DNA of 64,000 nucleotides from Nitrobacter sp047149785 (GCF_047149785.1 NZ_BAAGBE010000001.1:2108001-2172000); one strand, 5' to 3'; numbered from the stretch's first letter, positions 36,237 to 46,382 are shown. A program made the numbers and translations. Notes: generated by a model not told the origin, from the letters alone.

Positions 36237-38327
36237 TCACTTGAACGTATCCCAGCCGGCGTCCGGCGCAAAGCGAACGCCGAATTTCTGCGCAAGCTCG
36301 CGCAGGTTGGCGGCGACATTCTCCGGGCCGCGGGTGCGCGCATAATTCAGCGGCCCGCCGCGGAACGGCGCATAGCCGGTGCCGAAGATCATCGCGCCGT
36401 CGACCAGATCGGGATCATCGACGATGCCTTCGCGCAAACACGCGACGCAAACATTCGACATCGGCAGCACAAGGCGATCGATCATTTCCGGCGTGATCTG
36501 CGACTTGCTCGCGGTGCCCTTGTCGGCCTTGCCGTCGCGCCATGTGTAAAAACCCTGACCGGTCTTGCGGCCGAGTTCGCCCTTCGCAACCTTGTCGCGC
36601 AGCCAGTCCGGCGGCTGTGGAAGAGCTTCACCGAACTTCGAGCGCAGTTCGTCGCCGACGGCGAGGCAGATGTCCAGCCCGACCTGGTCGGCGAGTTCGA
36701 TCGGCCCCATCGGCATGCCGAATTGTTCCGCCGCGGCATCGATCACGGTCTTGTCGATCTTCTCGTCGAGCATGACCATGGCTTCGAGCATGTACGGCGT
36801 CAGCGCGCGGTTGACGAGGAAGCCGGACGAACTCTGCACCGGGAGCGGCAGCCGGTCGATGGCGCCCACGAACGCCATTGCCTCTTTCAACACCTGCGGG
36901 TCGGCGGCATCATGGCTGACCACCTCGACCAGTTGCAGCCGCGACACCGGATTGAAGAAGTGCAGGCCGACCAGCCGTTCGGGATGCTGAAGCGAGGTGC
37001 GCAGCTCCTGCAGCGGAATGCTCGAGGTGTTGGTGGCGAGGATCGCGCCCGGCTTCATCCTCGGCTCGATGCCGGCATAGACCTTCTGCTTCAGGTCGAG
37101 CTTTTCCGGCACCGCCTCGATGATGAGATCGGCGTTGCGCACGCCCTCGCCCTCGAGGTCGGGCATCAGGCGGTCGAGCGCGTCGCGGATGTCGGTGCGC
37201 TTGCGCGTGATCTTGCCGTAGAGGACCGCGGCGCGCTTGATCGCGCCGGCGATCGGCTCCGGCTTCATGTCGGCGAGCGTCACGCGGATGTCCTGATGCG
37301 CGCACCAGGCGGCGATATCGCCGCCCATGGCGCCCGCGCCGATGACATGCAGATGCTTGACGACGTTGCCGCCTCCGGCGAGTTTTTTCATCTGCTCGCG
37401 CAGGAAGAACACCCGGATCAGGTTCTGCGCCGTCGACGTCACCATCAGCTCGGCGAAGGAGCGCTTTTCAGCCGCAAGCATCGCGCTTTTGCTGCCGCCA
37501 TGCCTCTCCCAGAGATCGATCAGCGCATAGGGAGCCGGATAGTGCTCTTGCGATGCGGCCTTCTCCGTTTCCTTGCGCATCCGCGAGGCCAGAAAGCCGC
37601 GAACGGGGCCGAGGTTCAGCAACCCATTGAGCGCAGCAGACCGGGCGCGCTTCAGCCGGCCGGCCACCGCGTCCCTCACCGCGCCCCGGACGTGGCGCTC
37701 CTGCGTCACAGCATCGACAAGCCCCAGCGATTTCGCCTTTCGCGCATCGATGGTCTTGCCGGTCAGCATCAGCGTCATCGCCTGCATCGGATTGACCAGC
37801 CGGGTAAACCGCGCGGTGCCGCCGAGACCGGGATGCAGGCCGAGCATCACTTCCGGAAAGCCGAACCGCGCATTATCGATCGCGATCCGCGTCCGGCACG
37901 CCAGCGCCACCTCGAGCCCGCCGCCGAGGCAGAAGCCGTGGATCACGGCGACGGTCGGAATCTTCAGCGCCTCCAGCCGGTCGATGATGCCGTGGGCGCG
38001 GCCGATCGTGGTTTCCACCTCGGCCGGATCGGCGGCGCCGCGGAATTCGTTGACGTCGGCGCCGGCGATGAAGCCGGAGGTCTTGGCCGAGCGGATCACG
38101 ATGCCGGCGGGCGGATGGCTTTCCAGCGCGCTCACGATCGCGCCGAACTCCTCCATCACGTCCGAGGACAGCGTATTGGCGCTGGAATCGGCGCGGTCGA
38201 ACAGCACCCACGCCACGCCGTCGGCGTCGCGCGCCAGCTTGAAGTTGCGATAAGGACCGCTCGCATCGGGTTTCGGTCCAAGCTCCAGCACGCGATCCTT
38301 GAGAACGTCCAGTACTTTCGAATCCAT
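36237..38327 (-). CDS. fadB: Bifunctional enoyl-CoA hydratase / 3-hydroxyacyl-CoA dehydrogenase
   Basis: A 696-residue multifunctional enzyme of fatty acid beta-oxidation. The N-terminal crotonase domain (1-270) has GFIAGADVNEF and the oxyanion GGGLEVALACRTRIA; the NAD-binding domain starts near 310 with VIGAGAMGGDIAAWCA; the C-terminal dehydrogenase domains follow, with LVGLHFFNPVSRLQLVEVV. It lies downstream of fadA, separated by 206 bases containing a long palindromic repeat, and is probably read from the same promoter. Confidence 0.94.
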   Translation of the reverse strand: MDSKVLDVLKDRVLELGPKPDASGPYRNFKLARDADGVAWVLFDRADSSANTLSSDVMEEFGAIVSALESHPPAGIVIRSAKTSGFIAGADVNEFRGAADPAEVETTIGRAHGIIDRLEALKIPTVAVIHGFCLGGGLEVALACRTRIAIDNARFGFPEVMLGLHPGLGGTARFTRLVNPMQAMTLMLTGKTIDARKAKSLGLVDAVTQERHVRGAVRDAVAGRLKRARSAALNGLLNLGPVRGFLASRMRKETEKAASQEHYPAPYALIDLWERHGGSKSAMLAAEKRSFAELMVTSTAQNLIRVFFLREQMKKLAGGGNVVKHLHVIGAGAMGGDIAAWCAHQDIRVTLADMKPEPIAGAIKRAAVLYGKITRKRTDIRDALDRLMPDLEGEGVRNADLIIEAVPEKLDLKQKVYAGIEPRMKPGAILATNTSSIPLQELRTSLQHPERLVGLHFFNPVSRLQLVEVVSHDAADPQVLKEAMAFVGAIDRLPLPVQSSSGFLVNRALTPYMLEAMVMLDEKIDKTVIDAAAEQFGMPMGPIELADQVGLDICLAVGDELRSKFGEALPQPPDWLRDKVAKGELGRKTGQGFYTWRDGKADKGTASKSQITPEMIDRLVLPMSNVCVACLREGIVDDPDLVDGAMIFGTGYAPFRGGPLNYARTRGPENVAANLRELAQKFGVRFAPDAGWDTFK

Positions 38328-38360
38328 GACGCCCTCTCAGCAGCAACTAGCGTGTCGGTC

Positions 38361-38480
38361 ACCTCTCCCGTGGGGAGAGGTCGGATCGCATCGCCAGATG
38401 CGATTTGGGTGAGGGGTTACATCCTCAACCAGCGCACGGTCCCCCCTCACCCCAACCCTCTCCCCGGCGGGGAGAGGGAG
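38361..38480. repeat. Long palindromic intergenic repeat, copy 1
   Basis: Two terminal hairpins (ACCTCTCCCGTGGGGAGAGGT at the left in one stem; CCCTCTCCCC / GGGGAGAGGG at the right) enclose a middle with GTGAGGGG / CCCCTCAC arms. The same element in opposite orientation is at 46262-46382. It lies between fadA and fadB in a transcribed spacer and so may act on mRNA stability. Confidence 0.88.
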
Positions 38481-38533
38481 TCGGGCAGCATCCGGGGCAT
38501 GTTTTGCAGTCAATAGTGTGCTTCCTCGCATCA

Positions 38534-39817
38534 TCACACCATCTCGATCAGCATGGCGCCGCCCTGCCCGCCGCCGATGCATTCGGTGGCGACGCCGCGC
38601 CTTGTGCCGAGCCGCTTCATGGCGTTGACGAGATGCAGCACGATGCGGTTGCCCGATGTGCCGACGGGATGCCCGAGGCTTACCGCGCCGCCATCGACGT
38701 TGAGCCTGGCGCGGTCGATCGTACCGGCCGCGCCGTCGAGACCGAGCACGTCGCGGCAGAATGTCTCGTCCTCCCATGCGGCGAGGCAGCCGAGCACCTG
38801 GGTGGCGAACGCTTCGTTGAGCTCCCAGGTCTCGATGTCGTGGAGCGAGAGCTTGTTGCGCTTCAACAGTTCGGTCGACGAGAGCACCGGGCCGATCCCC
38901 ATGATCGAGGGATCGAGCGCCGCCCACTGGCTGTCGACGATCATCGCCTTCGGCTTGAGGCCGTGTTTGATGACGGCATCTTCCGAGGCGAGAATGGTCC
39001 AGCAGGCGCCGTCGGTGATCTGCGACGAATTGCCGGCGGTGACCTGGCCCCACGGCCGCTCGAACACCGGCTTCAATTTCGCCAGCGTCTCCATCGAGGA
39101 GTCCGGACGGACGCCGTCGTCGTGATCGTAGAATTTTCCGTCGCGCGCGAACGCGGTCTCCAATTCGCCTTTGAGCCAGCCTTCGGCCTGCGCCTTCGCA
39201 AGCCGCTTGTGGCTTTCGACCGCGTAGGCGTCGGACTGTTCGCGGGTAATGCCGAAGAGATAGCCGACCACCTCGGCGGTCTGGCCCATGTTGAGTTCGG
39301 TGATCGGATCGGTCAGCCCGCGCTCGAGCCCGATGACCGGCTTGAAATCGGGCGGCCGCGCTTTCGCGATCGCCTTGATTTTCGCAACGATGCCCTTGGC
39401 GCCGGCGACGCCCGCGAACCAGCGCACGCCCTGCTGCGGCCACACCAGCGGCGCATGGCTCAGCGCCTCCGCGCCCCCCGTCAGGATCAGGTTGGCGTTA
39501 CCGTCGCGGATATAGCGATAGCCGGTATCCATCGACTGCATGCCCGAGCCGCAGTTGATCTGCACCGTGAACGCCACCATCGCCTCGCCCAATCCGAGCC
39601 GCAGCGCGGCGACGCGGGCGGGGTTCATCTCGTCGGCGATGACGTTGACGCAGCCGAGAATGACCTGATCGAACGCGTCGGGCGCGAACGGCTGACGCGC
39701 CAGCAATGGCCGTCCGCATTGCACCGCCAGATCGACCGGCGTGAACGGCCCCGGGCCGCCGCGCGCTTTGAGAAAAGGGGTTCGGCTACCGTCGATGATA
39801 TAGACCGGACGCGCCAT
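38534..39817 (-). CDS. fadA: Acetyl-CoA acyltransferase (3-ketoacyl-CoA thiolase)
   Basis: A 427-residue thiolase that releases acetyl-CoA from 3-ketoacyl-CoA. The nucleophile Cys is in NCGSGMQSMDTGY, the general-base His in SLGHPVGTSGNR and the second Cys in ATECIGGGQGGAM, all intact. It is closer to the FadI (anaerobic or large) type than to classical FadA. Its start overlaps the fadE stop by one base (TGATG), so fadE and fadA are coupled. Confidence 0.95.
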   Translation of the reverse strand: MARPVYIIDGSRTPFLKARGGPGPFTPVDLAVQCGRPLLARQPFAPDAFDQVILGCVNVIADEMNPARVAALRLGLGEAMVAFTVQINCGSGMQSMDTGYRYIRDGNANLILTGGAEALSHAPLVWPQQGVRWFAGVAGAKGIVAKIKAIAKARPPDFKPVIGLERGLTDPITELNMGQTAEVVGYLFGITREQSDAYAVESHKRLAKAQAEGWLKGELETAFARDGKFYDHDDGVRPDSSMETLAKLKPVFERPWGQVTAGNSSQITDGACWTILASEDAVIKHGLKPKAMIVDSQWAALDPSIMGIGPVLSSTELLKRNKLSLHDIETWELNEAFATQVLGCLAAWEDETFCRDVLGLDGAAGTIDRARLNVDGGAVSLGHPVGTSGNRIVLHLVNAMKRLGTRRGVATECIGGGQGGAMLIEMV

Positions 39818-42081
39818 CAGCCTGCCGCCCTCGTTTCATTCCGATCCTGCACGACCTGCACGCTAACGGACTTCTTGAAGGGCGACAGTGCTTCCGGCGC
39901 AAAATCGTCGACCTCGATGACGCGAAGCACCGCCTCGTGCGCAGCCTTGTATTGTTCGGCCTCGACCTGAGTGATGACGCCCTGCTTGATCGCCGCATCC
40001 GCATCGTGCAGACGTGCCGCGTGCATTCGTTTGAATACGTCCTCCGCAGCGGTCACCAGCAGAAACGCCTTTTCAAGCCGCGCCACGCCATTGTCGTCAT
40101 CGACATGCGAAAGACCCGGCGTCAGGCGGTCACGCGCGACGGAGGGCTCCAGCACCAGTTGCGCGCAGGCATGCACGACCTTGTCGCTCGGGCCCCGCGC
40201 CCGCGCGCCCATCGGCTGGATCATGAATTTGAGCATGATCGCGACGGCGCGGTTCGGCAGGTTGGCCAGGATGTCCGCAAACCGCCGCTCGATGGTGCGG
40301 AAACCGGTCGCCATGCACCATTCGACCAACGGGAGATCGGCCTCCTGCCGGCCCTCGTCGTGCCAGCGCTTGAGCACGGCCGACAGCAGATACAGTTCGG
40401 AAAGAATGTCGCCGTAACGCGCCGACAGCATCTCCTTGCGCTTCAGCTTGCCGCCGAGCGTCAGCAGCGCCATGTCCGCGCACAACGCGAAGGCCGACGC
40501 ATAGCGCGAGAGCTGGCGGTAGAAGTCCCTCACCGGACCCGCATCCTCCGGCGCGGGCGCGAACGCCCCAAAGCTCCAGCTCCGGCCCCAGGCGCGGAAC
40601 AGCGTGGTGATGCTGTGGACGACGTGAACCCAGAACGCCTTGTCGAAGGTATCGAGGCCCCTTGCTCTGTTTGTATCGCTGAGCCCATTCATCTCCTGCA
40701 ACAGGTAGGGATGCGCGCGGATCGCGCCCTGCCCGAAGATGATGAGGTTGCGCGTCAGGATGTTGGCGCCTTCCACCGTGATCGAGACCGGCACCCCGCG
40801 ATAGAGATTGCCGAGATAGTTCTGCGGTCCGTCGATCACGGCCTTGCCGCCGTGGATGTCCATGGCGTCGTCGATCACGGTGCGCAGACGCTCGGTCGCA
40901 TGCAGCTTCATGATGCCGGATATGACGGCGGGATGGTGACCCTCGTTGAGGGCTGCGCAGGTCAACCGCCGCGCCGCGTCGATCAGATAGGCGGTGGCGG
41001 CGATGCGCGCCAGCGGCTCCTCGATGCCCTCGAACTTGCCGATCGGAATGCCGAACTGCTCGCGGACGCGGGCATAGGCGCCGGTGGTGCGCGCCGCGAA
41101 GGCCGCGCCCGCCGCCGACAACGACGGCAGCGAGATGCCGCGCCCGGCCGCCAGCGCCGTCATCAGCATCTTCCAGCCCTGACCCAGGCGCTCCTTTCCG
41201 CCGATGACATGGTCGAGCGGAATGAAAACGTCCCTGCCCCAGTTCGGGCCGTTCTGAAATACCTGCATCGCCGGCAGATGGCGACGGCCGATCGATACCC
41301 CCGGCAGATCGGTCGGAATCAGCGCCACGGTGATGCCGAGGTCCTCCTGCGAGCCGACCAGATGATCCGGATCGTAGGCCTTGAAGGCGAGGCCGAGCAG
41401 CGTCGCCACCGGACCGAGCGTGATGTAGCGCTTGTGCCAGTTGAGGCGGAGCCCGATCACCTCGCGGCCCTCGAACGTGCCCTTGCAGATGATGCCGGTG
41501 TCGGTCATCGACGCGGCATCGGAGCCGGCTTCCGGACTGGTCAGGCCGAAGCACGGAACGTCGCGGCCGTCGGCAAGGCGCGGCAACCATTTTTCCTGCT
41601 GGTCCCTGGTGCCGAACCGCATCAGCAATTCGCCGGGGCCGAGCGAATTCGGCACCATCACCGTGACCGCGGCGGTCAGCGAACGCGACGAGATCTTGCG
41701 CACCACTTCCGAATGCGCATAAGGCGAGAAGCCGAGCCCGCCATACTCGGTCGGGATGATCATGCCGAAGAATTTTTTCTGCTTGATGAAATTCCAGACA
41801 TCCGGCGGCAGATCGCGCCATTTCCAATTGATCTTCCAGTCGTCGAGCATCGCGCAGAGTTCGTCCACCGGACCGTTGAGGAACGCCTCTTCCTCCGCCG
41901 TCAAACTCGCGGGCGAGGTCGCCAGCAGTTTCGCCCAGTCGGGATTGCCGGTGAACAGGTCGGCGTCCCACCAGACGTCGCCGGCCTCCAGCGCCTCGCG
42001 CTCGGTATCCGACATTGACGGCAGCACGCGGCGCGCCCAGGAGAAGATCAGCTTGGAGATCACGTCACGGCGAAAACTCAT
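39817..42081 (-). CDS. fadE: Acyl-CoA dehydrogenase, FadE-like (long form)
   Basis: A 754-residue acyl-CoA dehydrogenase: N-terminal and middle ACAD domains (GMIIPTEYGGLGFSPYAHSE; FGLTSPEAGSDAASMTDTG), the flavin-binding C-terminal ACAD domain with catalytic Glu in SITVEGANILTRN, then the long C-terminal DUF1974 extension of FadE. It introduces the first double bond in beta-oxidation. It is the first gene of the fadE-fadA-fadB-thioesterase unit. Confidence 0.95.
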   Translation of the reverse strand: MSFRRDVISKLIFSWARRVLPSMSDTEREALEAGDVWWDADLFTGNPDWAKLLATSPASLTAEEEAFLNGPVDELCAMLDDWKINWKWRDLPPDVWNFIKQKKFFGMIIPTEYGGLGFSPYAHSEVVRKISSRSLTAAVTVMVPNSLGPGELLMRFGTRDQQEKWLPRLADGRDVPCFGLTSPEAGSDAASMTDTGIICKGTFEGREVIGLRLNWHKRYITLGPVATLLGLAFKAYDPDHLVGSQEDLGITVALIPTDLPGVSIGRRHLPAMQVFQNGPNWGRDVFIPLDHVIGGKERLGQGWKMLMTALAAGRGISLPSLSAAGAAFAARTTGAYARVREQFGIPIGKFEGIEEPLARIAATAYLIDAARRLTCAALNEGHHPAVISGIMKLHATERLRTVIDDAMDIHGGKAVIDGPQNYLGNLYRGVPVSITVEGANILTRNLIIFGQGAIRAHPYLLQEMNGLSDTNRARGLDTFDKAFWVHVVHSITTLFRAWGRSWSFGAFAPAPEDAGPVRDFYRQLSRYASAFALCADMALLTLGGKLKRKEMLSARYGDILSELYLLSAVLKRWHDEGRQEADLPLVEWCMATGFRTIERRFADILANLPNRAVAIMLKFMIQPMGARARGPSDKVVHACAQLVLEPSVARDRLTPGLSHVDDDNGVARLEKAFLLVTAAEDVFKRMHAARLHDADAAIKQGVITQVEAEQYKAAHEAVLRVIEVDDFAPEALSPFKKSVSVQVVQDRNETRAAG

Positions 42082-42442
42082 CGCAATGTCCTCTTGTTAC
42101 TCGGCGTGCCCGGTCCCGGTGGGATCGCTGCAGGCAACGATCTTATACTCTTAAAGACAAATATTCTTACTAAAGGGAAAAGCGAGTTTCATTTCATGTT
42201 TCATAATTGAAAATTAAGCGAAATTGCGGGCTGGCCGGGCTTCCAAGGCAAGATAGCGCAAGAGTTCCGGAATTGCGATTTGCGAAAAAGTGACTGCGCC
42301 GCGGCAAAAATGCGGGGCGCGAGCGGCCGCGCGAAGGAGCAGCCCAAAACCGCGTTGAATCGACGATGGTTTGCAGTTTGTCGGGGTCATCGGGCGACAC
42401 GCGCCGCGAACGGTACGCCCCTGCGGGATCAAGGCTTCCGCA
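42082..42442. other. Intergenic region upstream of fadE
   Basis: A 361-base gap between tetR and fadE, which are both read leftward. It contains an AT-rich block (42138-42240) with minus-strand promoter-like sequence and the similar words TTATACTCTTAAAG and TATTCTTACTAAAG, 16 bases apart. No ORF or terminator is convincing. The fad operon promoter is expected here. Confidence 0.4.
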
Positions 42443-43048
42443 CTATTTTTCGCCGCGTGGCGCCAGACCCGCAAGCACGAAATCGATCATCTGGTCGAGT
42501 GTCGGCCCCGGCTTGTCGACGCATTGCGCGATCATCTGCGGGTGGAAGAAACGCATCATCGCCGTGCACGTGCACAGCGCCGCCAGCCGCACGTCCGGCG
42601 CCTCGAACTCGCCGCGCGCCACGCCCTGAGCGATCACCTCGCCGATGGTCGCGGCGATATCCTCCATATGCGCCTTGCAAACCTCCCAGTCCTCCTCCAT
42701 GGCGATGGCGACCATCTCGTGCAGCTTGGCGTCGCCGACATAGCGCTCGCTGTTCATCTGGTGGATCGTGGACAGGAGTTCACGCAGGCGCCGCGCAGCC
42801 GGACCGGGCATGGTCGCTATGGCTTGCGCCGCGTCCTCGACCTCGCCCATCAGCCGCCGCGCCACGCCCTGGTGAATTGCCTTTTTCGAATCGAAGAAGC
42901 GATAGACGTTGGCCGGCGACATCCGCAGCACTTTTGCGATATCGGCGACGGTCGTCTTCTGATAGCCGATCTCGCGGAACAGCCGCTCCGCCACCACCAG
43001 AATCCGGTGGCGCGTATCAGCCTCGGCGTTGTCTGTAACCATGGTCAT
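42443..43048 (-). CDS. TetR/AcrR-family repressor
   Basis: A 201-residue transcriptional regulator. The N-terminal HTH (RHRILVVAERLFREIGYQ, then KTTVADIAKVLRMSPANVYR and FFDSKKAIH) is a textbook TetR DNA-binding domain; the rest is a helical ligand domain. Its start lies 19 bases past the stop of the RND transporter, so it is the third gene of the efflux operon. It is the natural regulator of that pump, and the palindrome at 47586 is the obvious target. It could also act on fadE, which lies downstream. Confidence 0.92.
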   Translation of the reverse strand: MTMVTDNAEADTRHRILVVAERLFREIGYQKTTVADIAKVLRMSPANVYRFFDSKKAIHQGVARRLMGEVEDAAQAIATMPGPAARRLRELLSTIHQMNSERYVGDAKLHEMVAIAMEEDWEVCKAHMEDIAATIGEVIAQGVARGEFEAPDVRLAALCTCTAMMRFFHPQMIAQCVDKPGPTLDQMIDFVLAGLAPRGEK

Positions 43049-43067
43049 GAGAGAGCCGATCTTTCAA

Positions 43068-46000
43068 TTATTCCGCGGCCTGAGCAAGCGGAAAAGCGAG
43101 CTGCGTCTCCCGCGGCGCAGGTTTCGCATGGCCGGACTCGCCGCCGCGCTCATCCAGGCTCTTTCTGAACCAGAGCGCGTAGAGACCCGGCAAATATAAT
43201 AACGTCAGGAAAGTTGCAACGAACAGCCCGCCCATGATGGTGATCGCCATCGGTCCCCAGAACGCGGAGCGCGACAGCGGAATCATCGCAAGGATCGCGG
43301 CCAGCGCCGTCAGCACCACCGGGCGCGCGCGCCGCACCGTGGCTTCGACGATCGCCTCGCCGCGGGTCAGGCCGTGCGCCACGTCGGTCTCGATCTGGTC
43401 CACCAGAATGACCGCGTTGCGCATGATCATGCCGGCCAGCGCGATGAGGCCGAGCAACGCAACGAAGCCGAACGGCTGGCCCGCGACATTGAGGCCGAGC
43501 GACGCGCCGACAATGCCGAGCGGCGCCGTCAGGAACACCAGCACGAGGCGCGAGAAACTCTGCAACTGGATCATCAGCAGCGTCAGCATCACGGCGGCCA
43601 TGACCGGAAACAGCGCGAAGATCGAGGCGTTGCCCTTGGCGGACTCCTCGAATGCGCCGCCCGCCTCGATCCGGTAGGCCGGCGGGAGGTGATCGCGAAT
43701 CTCCTGCAATTCGGGCCAGATCTGGCTGGTGACGTCGGGCGCCTGTACGCCGTCCACCACGTCGCCGCGCACCGTGATCGCCATGTCGCGGTTGCGCCGC
43801 CACAGGATCGGCTCCTCGTGGGCGTATTCGATTTTCGCGACCTGCGACAGCGGCACCGCGACGCCGCCCCGCGAGGTCACGGTGAGATCGCCGACGCCGG
43901 CGAGATCGAGACGCTCCGACGGGATCGCGCGTGCGACGACGCCGACCTTCTCGATGCCGTCGCGCACCGTCGTCACCGGCACGCCCGAGATCAGCATGGC
44001 GAGCGCCTGCGAGACATCCTGCGGCGTCAGGCCGAGCGCACGGGCGCGATCCTGATCGACCACGAGCTTGAGGTACGGCGTCTGCTCGTTCCAGTCGAGA
44101 CTGGGATCCTTGACGTTCGGATTGGCCCGCACGACGTCGCGCACCTTATAGGCGATGTCGCGCACCATCTTGGGATCGGGGCCGATCACCCGGAATTGAA
44201 CGGGGAAGCCGACCGGCGGGCCGAAGTTGAAGCGGTCGACCCGCACCCGCGCCTCGGTCAGCGCGCCGTTGTCGACCGCCTTCTCGATCTTCGCCTTGAT
44301 CCGCTCGCGCGCTTCGACGTTCTTCGCGACGATCACGATCTCGGCGAACGACTCGTTCGGCAGTTGCGGATTGAGCCCGAGCCAGAAGCGCGGCGAGCCC
44401 TGGCCGACATAGGCGGTGTAGGTGGCGATGTCGCTGTCGTCCTTGAGAAGCTTCTCGGCTTCCTTCACCGACTTCTCGGTGACGCCGAACGCCGTGCCTT
44501 CCGGCAGCCGCAGTTGCAGGAACAATTCGGGTCGCTCCGACAGCGGGAAGAACTGCTGCTGCACATGGCCGAAGCCGACGATGGCGGCGACGAAGATGCC
44601 GGCGGTCGCCGCGACCACCTTGATGCGGTGGTCGACGCACCACTGGATCACGGCGCGCAAGCTCCGATAAAGCCGCGTCTCGTAGATCGCATGCGGATCA
44701 TGATTGTGGCTGACCTTCATGTCAGGCAGCAGCTTGACGCCGATGTAGGGCGTGAAGATCACCGCGACGAACCAGGATGCGACCAGCGCGATCGCCACGA
44801 CCCAGAAGATACCGCCGGCATATTCGCCCACGGCCGAATTGGCGAAGCCGATCGGCAGGAAGCCGGCCGCCGTCACCAAAGTGCCGGTCAGCATGGGAAA
44901 CGCGGTGGATTCCCAGGCAAAGGACGCCGCGCGGATGCGGTCCCAGCCCTGCTCCATCTTCACCACCATCATCTCGACGGCGATAATGGCATCGTCGACC
45001 AGAAGCCCGAGCGCGATGATCAGGGCGCCGAGCGTGATGCGGTGCAGGTCGAGCGACATCGCTTCCATGACGATGAAGACGATGCCGAGAACGAGCGGCA
45101 CCGACAGCGCCACCACGATGCCGGTGCGCCAGCCCAATGCGAGGAAGCTGACGAACAGCACGATCGCCAGCGCTTCGACGAAGGAGCGCACGAATTCGCC
45201 GACGGCGTGCTCGACCACTTTCGGCTGATCGGCGATGCGCTCGATGTCGATGCCCTGCGGCACCGCCCGCATGAACTCGTCCGTGGCCCTGGTGACGTCC
45301 TCGCCGAGCTTGAGAATGTTGGCGCCCTTCGCGGTCACGACGCCGATGCCGAGCGCGGGCTTGCCCTCCTGCCGCACCTTGAACGTGGGCGGATCGACGA
45401 AGCCATGGGTGACGGTCGCGATGTCGCCGAGGCGAAACACGCGTCCGTTGCTTTCGACCGGCGTTTCCGCCACCGCTTTGGCGCCATCGAGCGCGCCGGT
45501 AACGCGCAACGCCACCCGCTGCGACGAGGTTTCGACCGTGCCGGCCGGCGTCACCGCGTTCTGTTTTGCGAGAGAATCGAAGATCGCCTGCGGCGCGATG
45601 CCGAGCGTCGCCAGCTTGGCGTGGGAGAACTCGACGTAGATGCGCTCGTCCTGGGTGCCGTAGAGGTTGACCTTGGTGACGCCGTCCACCCTCAACAGCC
45701 GCTGGCGCAAACCTTCGGCGACCTTTTTCAACTGCGCGTAATCCGCGCCGGCGCCGGTGAGCGCATAGAGAATGGAATCGACGTCGCTGAACTCGTCGTT
45801 GACCACAGGCCCGATGATTCCGGCCGGAAGGCTTCCTTGCGCATCGGCAAGCTTCTTGCGCAACAGATAGAACAGATAGGGCACCTGCTTCGGCGGCGCG
45901 GAATCGAGGAACGACACCTGCATCGCCGTGAAAGCCGGCTTGGAATAGGTCTGCACCTTGTCGAAATACGGCAGCTCCTGCAACTTCTTCTCGATCGGGT

Positions 46001-46202
46001 CGGCGACCTGCGTCTGCATCTCCTCCGCGGTCGCGCCGGGCCACATCACCGAGACGTTCACCACCTTGACCGTGAAAGAGGGGTCTTCGGCCCGGCCGAG
46101 CTTCTCATAGGAGAAGAAACCGGCAACGCCGAGCGCCACGATCAGAAACAGGATCAGCGCCGGATGGCTCACGGCCCAGGCGGACAGATTGAAGCGCTTC
46201 AT
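43068..46202 (-). CDS. RND efflux transporter inner-membrane subunit
   Basis: A 1044-residue HAE1/AcrB-type proton-driven pump with 12 predicted spans and two large periplasmic loops. The start MKRFNLSAWAVSHPALILFL has GGAGAGG 6 bases upstream. Landmarks include GRAEDPSFTVKVVNVSVMWP and GLLVDDAIIAVEMM with the conserved Asp pair of TM4 and the PFGFVALLGLIALAGMIMRN motif. The substrates are unknown (drugs, dyes, fatty acids). It is paired with the adaptor at 46430; no outer-membrane channel is present in the window. Confidence 0.94.
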   Translation of the reverse strand: MKRFNLSAWAVSHPALILFLIVALGVAGFFSYEKLGRAEDPSFTVKVVNVSVMWPGATAEEMQTQVADPIEKKLQELPYFDKVQTYSKPAFTAMQVSFLDSAPPKQVPYLFYLLRKKLADAQGSLPAGIIGPVVNDEFSDVDSILYALTGAGADYAQLKKVAEGLRQRLLRVDGVTKVNLYGTQDERIYVEFSHAKLATLGIAPQAIFDSLAKQNAVTPAGTVETSSQRVALRVTGALDGAKAVAETPVESNGRVFRLGDIATVTHGFVDPPTFKVRQEGKPALGIGVVTAKGANILKLGEDVTRATDEFMRAVPQGIDIERIADQPKVVEHAVGEFVRSFVEALAIVLFVSFLALGWRTGIVVALSVPLVLGIVFIVMEAMSLDLHRITLGALIIALGLLVDDAIIAVEMMVVKMEQGWDRIRAASFAWESTAFPMLTGTLVTAAGFLPIGFANSAVGEYAGGIFWVVAIALVASWFVAVIFTPYIGVKLLPDMKVSHNHDPHAIYETRLYRSLRAVIQWCVDHRIKVVAATAGIFVAAIVGFGHVQQQFFPLSERPELFLQLRLPEGTAFGVTEKSVKEAEKLLKDDSDIATYTAYVGQGSPRFWLGLNPQLPNESFAEIVIVAKNVEARERIKAKIEKAVDNGALTEARVRVDRFNFGPPVGFPVQFRVIGPDPKMVRDIAYKVRDVVRANPNVKDPSLDWNEQTPYLKLVVDQDRARALGLTPQDVSQALAMLISGVPVTTVRDGIEKVGVVARAIPSERLDLAGVGDLTVTSRGGVAVPLSQVAKIEYAHEEPILWRRNRDMAITVRGDVVDGVQAPDVTSQIWPELQEIRDHLPPAYRIEAGGAFEESAKGNASIFALFPVMAAVMLTLLMIQLQSFSRLVLVFLTAPLGIVGASLGLNVAGQPFGFVALLGLIALAGMIMRNAVILVDQIETDVAHGLTRGEAIVEATVRRARPVVLTALAAILAMIPLSRSAFWGPMAITIMGGLFVATFLTLLYLPGLYALWFRKSLDERGGESGHAKPAPRETQLAFPLAQAAE

Positions 46203-46261
46203 GGCAGCCTCTCCGCAACAGGATTTTGTTTTGTCTCGGAAGTCTCGGCGATGCCGACCCA

Positions 46262-46382
46262 CTCCCTCTCCCATGGGGAGAGGATTGGGGTGAGGGGCTC
46301 CGACGTATCGATGGGTGCAAATCCCCTCACCCGGATTTGTCGCTTCGCGTCAAATCCGACCTCTCCCCACCGGGGAGAGGTG
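46262..46382. repeat. Long palindromic intergenic repeat, copy 2
   Basis: The reverse-oriented partner of the element at 38361-38480: hairpins CTCCCTCTCCC / GGGGAGAGG at the left and CCTCTCCCC / GGGGAGAGG at the right, with a GTGAGGGG / CCCCTCAC middle. It lies between the adaptor and the pump genes. Confidence 0.88.

Noticed and set aside
35676..38516. A 946-codon frame on the plus strand
   Set aside because: It runs opposite the thioesterase and fadB, whose motifs are complete; its protein has a compositional bias and no domains.
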